Shown here: positions 56,201 through 64,000 of the stretch, in pieces
How positions within the stretch are numbered: position 1 is the first letter of the stretch
Layout of the letters: each line of letters opens with the position of its first letter
Source: Mytilus californianus
Lineage: Eukaryota; Mollusca; Bivalvia; Mytilida; Mytilidae
Reading direction: 5' to 3'
Length of the DNA: 64,000 nucleotides
Assembly: GCF_021869535.1 (NCBI RefSeq)
Contig: NW_026262581.1
Location: 78,273,955-78,337,954 of the forward strand
Notes under the pieces: model-generated
Seen by the model: only the letters and a program-made list of their open reading frames with translations
Database searches by the model: none
What the model was told of the DNA's origin: nothing
Position numbers and translations under genes: made by a program

Positions 56201-56570
56201 GAGTATAACTATTGCGGTTAAAGATATCCTTAACCACATAAGGATTACAACTTGAAATCATTTGCAAACCAAATTTTCAAAGAACAGTTGTGGAACTTTC
56301 CACCATCTATTTCTCGTTTGCTGATCATTAAAATTGAAACGAACTTGATAGATATTAAAAAATGTATTCTTTTATTAAACACATGAAACAGTGGAACAAA
56401 ATAGTTACATGCAGTTAGTCATTTTAAGAGCAAAAGAAATCTTATCTTGGACTAATTCCAAAAACATATATGTTATTGAATCTTTTTCTGAAATAAGAGA
56501 GATAATCAGATACTTCCGGATTCAAATGATGGGGTTTGTGTTGTTCAGTCCTTATTTTTCTATGTTTTTA
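53206..56570 (+). other. 3' UTR and downstream sequence
   Basis: The transcript end cannot be fixed. AATAAA occurs at 54399-54404, near 55019 and near 55357, among others, so a UTR of 1-2 kb is plausible. A tRNA-like repeat lies at 54200-54335. No coding sequence recognised. Confidence 0.45.
54200..54335 (-). repeat. tRNA-derived SINE fragment
   Basis: On the - strand, GAGGTCATATGTTCAAACCCGG holds a box-B-like GTTCAAACC, preceded by GAACGCCTCGGGTGCGCGAG. Box A is decayed. It lies in the presumed 3' UTR or just downstream of the RPTP gene. Confidence 0.4.
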
Positions 56571-56574
56571 TGTA

Positions 56575-56695
56575 AACAGTTGTTTGTCTTTTGGTCGGTT
56601 TTTTTTTGCCATGGAGTTGTCTGTTTGTCATCGACTTATGGGTTTGATTATACTTTTGGTATCTTCCACCTCTCATTTTTATTACGTTGATTCCA
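56575..56695 (+). repeat. Retroelement tail fragment
   Basis: GTTGTTTGTCTTTTGGTCGG ... GCCATGGAGTTGTCTGTTTG ... CGACTTATGGGTTTGA is the + strand version of the terminus at 38755-38830. Confidence 0.7.
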
Positions 56696-57098
56696 ACAAT
56701 AAATGGTTTCGTTATATTTTTATGTGAAACAAAAGATAATTTGCTACTACCTATTTTTAATGACACTTCGGGTGTCATATGATAACTTACATTACAATGA
56801 TTTCAAACAAAATATGTTTTCTATGTATTTTTGCTATAAATATGAGGGATAATTTGCTACTTCCTGTTAACACATTGGTACTTCATTGGCTACATTATAC
56901 TGATTCCAAAAATATATTGTTTATATGTACTTTGCATTTTAGTAGTTCAAAAATAGACTTTTTTCGGTTAAAACAAGGTAAATTCGAGCTGACATCTTTC
57001 AGGGTCATATGTCTCAATCTCATATAAAAGACCACATGACTTTATCGTATAACAGTATTCAGCTATAAAATAAGTTATCCCATGTACAATAACTCCTT

Positions 57099-57690
57099 TA
57101 AAGGAGAAGGTCAGGAAAGGGCTTATTTTGGCCTAAAAAATGAAGTACATCTGATAGGTTTTTGACATTTAAAAACGTAAATGCCTTCTTCATTCGATTA
57201 ATGTAGTTTATGTAAAAGATTTGAACTGATTTGGTCATTAAACACGCCTTAATTCATGCTTAAATATGAAAAATTTATCAAAAATACCTCAAAATGTCAC
57301 TTTTCAGATGGTTTTGTCTAAAATGGAAGTGGCCGTATTCGTGTTCAGTCTCAACCTTTATATATGTTATGTATCATCTTCAAATACAACATATATTTAA
57401 TATTAAGACTGAACAAAAGTGCGGCCACTTCCATTCTAGACAAAAACCATCTAAAAATAAGCACTAATGCTAAAATTGTGAAGATTTCAGTAATTTTGCA
57501 TTAATTAATGATGCTTGTACCTGATGCATGTGCAGTGATAAATTATGTCAAAAACAAGCCCATATTTATGTAACAAACGCATTCTTCTTTCCAATAAATA
57601 GCTAAAAGTTTACATTTTAAACAAATTTTTGAAATGCTATATTTTGGGGCCAAAAAGGGGTCTTACCGGACCTCCTCGTTTCATCGGACT
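57099..57690. repeat. Large foldback element
   Basis: The inner arms are strong: CAGATGGTTTTGTCTAAAAT then GGAAGTGGCCG and GTTCAGTCT (57306-57350), against AGACTGAACAAAAGTGCGGC then CACTTCCATTCTAGAC and AACCATCT (57406-57454). Weaker outer pairing links GGTCAGGAAAGGGCTTATTT (57109) with GGGGTCTTACCGGACC (57657-57672). It has the arrangement of a non-autonomous inverted-repeat element. Confidence 0.65.
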
Positions 57691-57849
57691 GTTTTGTGCA
57701 AATGTATTAAATATTCGCCATTATGTCAAAAACATTTTGTATACTTCTATTGTTTTGTGTTTTTCTCACCGTTTCAAAGGAAGTAGAAAAAACCCGCAGT
57801 TTAGATTAGTTTGTAAGTTCTTCTTCCATAGGAGTTTGAATGTCCAATT

Positions 57850-58200
57850 AGTAGCCTCTGTCTCGGTGTTACACAGGTGCTCCTAGAACGGAGAAAATAA
57901 CTCAGAGAAGAAGAAGACAACCTAGAACACTGATGATTAAAACATTTCTCAGTGGTGCTAGTTTGTAGTATTTCTTTCTTTTTTTTCGAAATGTGCAAGT
58001 CAAGTTCTGTCTCTGTGTGATACAGGTGCTCCAAGAACGAAGGAAATAACTAAAAGAAGACAATCTAGAACTCTCTGATGATTTAAAACATTTCTTCAAT
58101 GGTGCGAGTTTGCAGTATTTTGTTTTTCGAGTGGTGCGAGTTCTGTCTCTGTGTGACACGGGTGCTCCGAAAAAGGAGGAATTTGCTAAGAGAAAAACAA
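57850..58200 (+). repeat. Three-copy tandem repeat, ~140-150 bp unit
   Basis: Units begin CTGTCTC(G/T)GTGT(G/T)A(C/T)AC(A/G)GGTGCTCC at about 57858, 58007 and 58143, each followed by a GAAC/AAAGGAG-type stretch and AAACATTTCT. Unequal divergence suggests old duplication. Confidence 0.7.
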
Positions 58201-58274
58201 AACAATCAAATGATTAAACACATTTCTTCGAGTTTGTTATATTTTTTCTTTCCCTTTTTTTTTTTTTTTTTTTT

Positions 58275-58960
58275 TTGTGAATGGTGCGAGTTTGATAAAG
58301 TGATGCAAGTTGTAACAATTAGTGAGAGTGTTGGAGTTCGGCGAGTTGGCCGTGGGCCGAGTTGTCATAAATTCAAGACAAATTGAATACAAAACCATTT
58401 CCGCCTGCTTGCAAAACGTAGACGGTAAGGAACCAGCTACGGAACTTTATTTGGGGTTTAATGAATTAAGCTACGCTAATTAAAGCAATTACTATATGAA
58501 GTTATAAAGTACATTACATACACTAACTATTTATTATTATAAAACACTTCAGATGATTTTCGGCTCGGAAACAAACCGGCTAAAAAAGTTTGGTCTCCAA
58601 ATTTAATAGTATACAGATTCTTATAGTTTGTTATATTTCTTTTTTCTTTTTTTGAGTGGTGCGAGTTTGATAAAGTGATGTAAGTTGTAATAATTAGTGA
58701 GAGTGTTTGAGTTGGGCGAGTTTGCCGTGGGCCGAGTTGTCATAAATTTAAGACAAATTGAACCCGCCTGCTTACAAAACGTAGACTGTAAGGAACCAGC
58801 TACTGAACTCTTTTTGGGATTTAATTAATTTAGCTTCGCTAATTAAAGCAATTACTGTATGAAGTTATAAAGTACATTACATACACTAACTATTTATTAT
58901 TATATAGTACTTCAGACGATCGTCGGCTCGGAGACAAACCGGCTGAAAAAGGTCAAATCC
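58275..58960 (+). repeat. Two-copy direct repeat, ~300-bp unit
   Basis: GAGTTTGATAAAGTGATG ... GCCGTGGGCCGAGTTGTCAT ... CATACACTAACTATTTATTA ... CGGCTCGGA occurs at about 58286-58590 and again at about 58661-58950, with minor changes. The copies are about 375 bp apart in the same orientation. Confidence 0.85.
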
Positions 58961-59911
58961 GAAATGTCAAATCGGCGTTTGACCTTGACCTCAATTTCAA
59001 AGTCAAAGGCCATGCATTCAAATAAAAAATTCCAGGTCCTAAAATGTGTGATAATGGAGTTATCCTACTAAACAACTAAATTTGAATATTGAAGTGTAGA
59101 AAAGTCCTTTAAGTGTCACGACATCATTTCGCGATCGACTCAAATAAATTTGCGTTGCCTCATGTCATACCAAGGAGCGTTCCAAATTTTTGACATAAAC
59201 TTGACCATTGACCTTGACCGTAATTTCCTGTTTGTGGACCAATGTCTCATATCAAATTGTATCATTGATTTAGAGTTTATGAGTAACACCGACATACCAC
59301 TTATGTCAAAAAAAAAGGTGGCTAACCTTATTAGATGTAACCGAATCGCTACGGTCAAAATTGAACAAATCATCCTAAGGAAGTAACGAACATTTTGGAG
59401 AAAATATTTGAGAGATATCTTTCCCAGTTGTTAAAAACACGAAAAACAGCGTAATGGGAAATGACCGCCACAGAGTTTTTTATTGAATAACTGCTCGATT
59501 TCATATACAAACTATCTTATCGGAATGGTATGAAACAAAAGCGACATTTCAGTAATAAAAATGGCAGAAAACCCAAATTAATCTGAACAAAATAAAAATA
59601 TCTTTCCAAGGAAAGGTTGAAAACCTAAAGATTTCTTTAATTTTGTCAATGATGATACTATGAAAATGAAATGAAAACTGATCTAGATTCATATAATCTA
59701 TTACATGGTAAAATCGTTAAAACAAATGTTGGTGAAATACTACCGAGTGAAAACTGCAGTTATATAATAAAAAGAATATGCAGCCTTCTACTATTCTACA
59801 TCAGGTACGTTTACATTAAAACCAAAGAAGTGAACGATGAAATTCAAATAGTCATCTTGAATTTCGATTATTTGTATTTTTCGATTTCATATAGCTTTTC
59901 GTTTTAATATC

Positions 59912-60152
59912 AAGGTGCCTCGTTGATCGAATGGTCTTAGAAGTTCATCTGAGTGATCTCTAGTGTGTAAATACTAAGTTTGTGAGTACGAACCCCGTTC
60001 AATTTCGATCTTAATCGACTGGGATTGTCATTTTTCCTACAGAAGGTCAGTTCTCTCTGGACAATGCAGGTTCCGCCACCAATAAAGAATTGTCCCCACG
60101 GTATAGCAAAATAGTGGTGAAAGTGGCGTTAAACACTAACAACCAATTAATG
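59912..60152 (+). mobile_element. tRNA-derived SINE
   Basis: The tRNA-like head has box A TTGATCGAATGG (59923-59934) and box B GAGTACGAACCCC (59984-59996). It is followed by a conserved body (GGACAATGCAGGTTCCGCCA) and the tail AAAGTGGCGTTAAACACTAAC, which I recall from bivalve SINEs. It is about 240 bp. Confidence 0.65.
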
Positions 60153-61534
60153 CATCAATATCATTCAGTTTTTGCACCCATTGATATGCAATATTAATAT
60201 GCAATTGGTACATGTATTCAGGTATACGACATTCAGCTTTTTAGAAAATAGGGCCCTAAAATGATTTTTACACCAGTCATTATTATCTTAAGTTTTTAAT
60301 CAATACTAAAATTCATAGATTCATTTGTTACCTTTAAGACTTTATTTTTAAATGTAATGTATTGATCTCTTTATAAATTATCTTCCTGACAATGACGTTA
60401 TACATCAATACGCCTAGAAAGTTCGTAGCATGTTAAATATATTATGTGAAACTTGCAAAACGTTCAGTACTGAATGTTTACTAAAGGCAATTTAATTTTA
60501 GGTTAAGCACACCTACGTATTTTGAATGTTTGAATACAAATATATGCTTCACTGGTTTAAATTATTATATTGTGCATTTGGGGTTTAGATTACTTGGAAA
60601 TACTAAAAAAATAAAATATACATCCGCATATTTTTTGTCTGGAGAAATTTCTATAATAAGGCACGTTGTCTTTTACCATGTAATGAACTATCATTTGAGA
60701 GACTTTAGGGCATACCCATATAATTTATAAAGCTTCTTTATTTATCGCCAAATAAAGATAATTTCTTTTGTTCTGAATTCATCAGAGTTAAATAGAAAAA
60801 TTGCATACATGTGTTAAAAGTTAATTTGTAATTTAAAACTACCTGCTTATGTGTATAATTACCATTTTAAAGTTTCCTGTTTTACACAACGGTAAATGTT
60901 GAACAGGTAAGTTGTATTTTGGTAATGTTAACCGTCAATAAATCATTTGTTTTCTAAACAAAATAGTAAATAAATTTTGATTGAAGCAAGGCAATCATAA
61001 AAAAAAAAGATCCATCCTCTGTTTAAACTGTATGATGTAAGTTCGATTTCTATTATATGATAAAAATTATCCGATTTCTATGCTGTTTTTTTTTTTTTTT
61101 TTTTTGTCTTTTGTCTATGATGGGAGACTCTTATATTCGCGTTTTTCAAATAAATTCGTTTTGATACGAGTAAAGCAGTATAAAACAGGGATATACACAA
61201 ATAAGGAGATACAAGTACACTACACTATTGCAGGGCTGATACTAATTTTTACACAACTCAGTCTTTTTCGTAGTCTTGATCAATTGAATAATAAAGTAAA
61301 AATCCAGATCACAAATAAAGGCACTTAACTCTTTGGTATTTTTAAGATAGACAATACAAAGATACAAGGAAAACAATACTTAAATACAAAAAAATTACAA
61401 TAAAGAGTACTTAGCAAATCCAGACTTAATACAGAAACATATTTCAATTGATTTATTTCAAATAAACAACTGGTCAGAAACCTGGTTAATTTCATTCAAT
61501 CCAAATATATTTTGCAAACATGCAACTAGATATA

Positions 61535-61880
61535 GGAAGATGTGGTATGAGTGCCAATGAGACAACTCTCCATCCAAGTAACAATTTATAAAAGTAAACC
61601 ATTGTAGGTCAAGGTACGGCCTTCAACACGGAGCATTGGCTCACACCGAACAGCAAGCTATAAAGGGCCCCAAAAATTACTAGTGTAAAACCATTCAAAC
61701 GGGAAAACCAACGGTCTAATCTATATAAAAACGAGAAACGAGAAACACGTATGAACTACATAAACAGACGACAACTACTGTACATCAGATTCCTGACTTA
61801 GGACAGGTGCAAACATTTGCAGCGGGATTAAACGTTTTAATGGTACCAAACCTTCTCCCTTTTCTGAAACAATAGTATAA
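61535..61880 (-). repeat. GGCCTTCAACA-family repeat, long copy
   Basis: GGAAGATGTGGTATGAGTGC then CAATGAGACAACTCTCCATC, GTCAAGGTACGGCCTTCAAC, CTATAAAGGGCCCC, CAGATTCCTGACTTAGGACAGG and GGTACCAAACCTTCTCCC. It reads as the reverse complement of a retroelement tail, matching blocks near 13735-13990. Confidence 0.75.
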
Positions 61881-62489
61881 CATCACAACATAGAAAGACA
61901 CACTATAAAATATCAATTGGAAGGCTTAACTCAATCAAAAAACGTAAATTAACACACAATGAACGAATAAATTTGATCTGTGATACCTGAATGCAAATAC
62001 ATAGTTAATAAAAATTATAAGGGATAAATAATTAAGGTCAAAAGTAAATAAACAGGTTTAAACAAAGTTAAAGTATGATACCACTGTGAAATATTAAACA
62101 TTTTTTAGAAAATCATCACTTTTGAGAAAACCTGCGTCATATTATACACAGTGAATGAAAATAATTTTGTTGTTAAGTATACTTCATCTGTGTGTATAAA
62201 ATCTTCCGTTTTGGAATACCAAGAAATTTCTTTAATATCAATAAAACTAATCTAACACTTGGTACATATGGGGTGAATATCAACAATAAAACTACAATTA
62301 GTGCTAGATAAAACTTCCTGTGCAGGTGCAAGAACAGTATCTAAGGAGAAATGAATTAATTTTGATGTTCATAGTACGAAGAAGTGAAAACTTATAGTAA
62401 TTTCAAATAATCAAAGCTGGTATATAAGATCCATGTTAACATTAAATAACAAAAAAAGCATAACAAATAGTTTCAACAGGTCAAATTAA

Positions 62490-62640
62490 CAAGAAAGTAC
62501 GATTTGAGAGTACTCGCAGTTACTGACAGCTAGTTAAAAGCCAAAACAATTAGTAATAAAAAATCATGCATCAGAGACTGAAATCAACTAAAACACATCC
62601 CCAGGGATTTAGTATTTTAACGTCATGAACAGTTAAAGAA
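62490..62640 (-). repeat. Retroelement-associated repeat block
   Basis: GAGAGTACTCGCAGTTACTG then ACAGCTAGTTAAAAGCC and AAAAATCATGCATCAGAGAC match 28650-28790. The block lies next to the - strand reverse transcriptase at 62870-63470, so it is probably part of the same element's 3' region. Confidence 0.6.
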
Positions 62641-62869
62641 GACATGACTTGTGCAATGCCAAAAATAAATGTATCGACAGGTAGTAGGATAGTTAGGAGT
62701 GACTTCTTTATAGATAAAAATGAACGTGTGTGTGTCTCTATACATCCCGTATGAAAAGAAAATACAAATTTAGTTATGTTTTAATTTGCTAATGACAAAA
62801 TCGATATTAGTGCGAATATAAACTATATTCAGAGATCTAATAACAACATTGGTACGATAACCCTTACTA

Positions 62870-63470
62870 ATAAATTTGTTTAAAGGTTCGATGAGTTTAC
62901 ACGGATCACGTACAGGAACAGCCAAATTTACTAATCAAATATTTGTATCTATGAAAGAATTTAGTAAAAGTTTTAATTTATGGTAACGAAATCCCTGACT
63001 TAATAATTTACCAGTGATGTTCGTTAAAATCTATGACATCACTACACACACGGGCATACCGAACGAGTTGAGATATATATAAACACCGTATGATAGAGCC
63101 AAAGGCACATCGCCGTCTAAAAAAGGAAAATTAACAATAGGGAATGAAAAATCGTTTCTTTTGTCGTAAATTTTAGTATGGAGTTTCCCTTTAGAAATTG
63201 AAATGTCTAAATCTAGAAAAGGACAACTGCTGCTGTTTATTTTAGATTTAGTTAAAGTAAGTTCTTTTGGATAAATTTCGGTAGTATATTTAGAGAACTC
63301 TGGATTATTTAACGAAAAAATATCATCCAGATAACGGTAGGTATTGTTGAATGTATCAACCGAATGTAACAATGATGTGTCTTTACTGAGTTTGGTCATA
63401 AACTGAGATTCATAGCAATACAGGAATAAATCTGCTATTAAAGGGGCGCAGAAAACGTTTTATTTCGACT
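62870..63470 (-). pseudogene. Reverse transcriptase fragment, same family as 12.3-13.1 kb
   Basis: On the - strand the open frame extends from [20 protein letters not shown] (63452-63394) through YRYLDDIFSLNN (the YxDD catalytic motif), [20 protein letters not shown] and [19 protein letters not shown] to GVYI near 63080. A frame break follows, with decayed pieces (ARVCSDVIDFNE, KTFTKFFHRYKYLI) down to 62900. It is closely related to the + strand fragment at 12562-13092, though the two have different damage. Confidence 0.82.
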
Positions 63471-63590
63471 ACATTATTAAGTTATAAAGATAGTCGATAA
63501 AACACTTGGGAATTTGAGTGGTGAAAATAAATGGAACGATCAGGTTTTAAAACAAAATTAAAAATATATCTAAACAGCTAGGTTTTATTA

Positions 63591-63940
63591 CGAAAGTTAA
63601 AATATAATCTCACTCTTTCAAATTCAGAAAGACTATATTTATCTGATATAAGACCATTATTTGAGTATTGTTGCAATGTATGAGATAATTGTGTTGTCGC
63701 CAACACTGAACCGTCAGAAAAACTGCAGCTTGAAGCTGTAAGAATTGATACAGGTCTCTATTGTTATTGCAAAAATGAGATGTAATATTTTAAAATGGTC
63801 TTAGATAGAAGAAACCGAAGGCAACTTCAGTCATTTTACAATATCTATCATGAACAACCTCCTTATTATTTACGAACACTAATACCACCTACTAAATCAA
63901 CTATTTTTGGATACAATTTTCGAAACAACACTAATAAATT
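63591..63940 (+). pseudogene. LINE reverse transcriptase C-terminal fragment
   Basis: Frames on the + strand read RKLKYNLTLSNSERLYLSDI then RPLFEYCCNV, one stop, DNCVVANTEPSEKLQLEAVR, and after a break LDRRNRRQLQSFYNIYHEQP then YYLRTLIPPT. This matches the thumb/C-terminal part of jockey/CR1-type LINE proteins (consensus RPxxEYAxxVWDNC ... LExxQLEAARIVTG ... RRxxxxLxxFYNI). Confidence 0.75.
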
Positions 63941-64000
63941 ATCAAACCTGTTGATGAGGCAGTCCGACTAAAAGAAAGGCGAAAGATACCAAATGGACAT

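Noticed and set aside
56391..56727. Open frames of 99 and 63 codons downstream of the RPTP gene
   Set aside because: They coincide with a retroelement tail (CCATGGAGTTGTCTGTTTG ... ACTTATGGGTTTGA) that occurs in several places in the window.

Overview
This window looks like nuclear DNA from a bivalve mollusc, most likely a marine mussel (Mytilus or a close relative). It is AT-rich, has one gene with many small exons and long introns, and is full of interspersed repeats. Several repeats are ones I recall from mussel genomic and transcript sequence: the GCGCGTTTCGTCTACAAAAG family, the GGCCTTCAACAATGAG family, and the GCTCACCTGGC...GTGAGC family. The species call rests on that recall and was not checked by search. 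There are no bacterial operons, CRISPR arrays or rRNA genes.

One gene dominates. It is a receptor-type protein tyrosine phosphatase on the + strand, running from at least 9763 to the stop codon at 53203-53205. I reconstructed 27 coding exons. Every splice junction is GT-AG and the reading phase is conserved across all 26 introns, giving about 1,119 residues. The 5' end (signal peptide and the start of the first domain) was not found and is probably upstream of the window. Domain order: the C-terminal part of a fucolectin/tachylectin-like (FTP, F5/8-type) domain; eight EGF-like modules of eight cysteines each, one per phase 1-1 exon; one transmembrane helix; a tyrosine-rich juxtamembrane segment; a catalytic PTP domain D1 ([27 protein letters not shown]); a degenerate D2 with [10 protein letters not shown] at the active-site position; and a C-terminal tail ending SLYANL. 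The last six EGF exons alternate between two types (B-A-B-A-B-A), and flanking intron sequence is shared between copies, so the exon pair was duplicated in tandem.

The rest is mobile DNA. Positions 119-5916 are bounded by a perfect 20-bp inverted repeat. Inside lies a diverged tandem array, split by a 1,451-bp element with long inverted repeats and a TA target duplication. Degenerate reverse-transcriptase fragments of a Penelope-like/related family lie at 12280-13990 (+), 26330-27540 (-), 38750-39160 (-) and 62600-63470 (-). LINE-type fragments lie at 18180-18960 (-) and 63591-63940 (+). tRNA-derived SINE candidates lie near 15.0, 54.3 and 60.0 kb. Small foldback elements lie at 17.6, 35.76, 36.4 and 57.1 kb, and a 759-bp TTAA-flanked element lies at 34589.

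The most unusual structure is in the D1-encoding part of the gene. The exon at 33835-33922, with about 330 bp of its downstream intron, is copied at 36542-36960. The exon part is identical, the copy starts at or within a base of the exon's first base, it lacks a splice acceptor, and it sits inside a foldback repeat. Downstream of the gene (53.2-64 kb) I see only repeats and no further gene.
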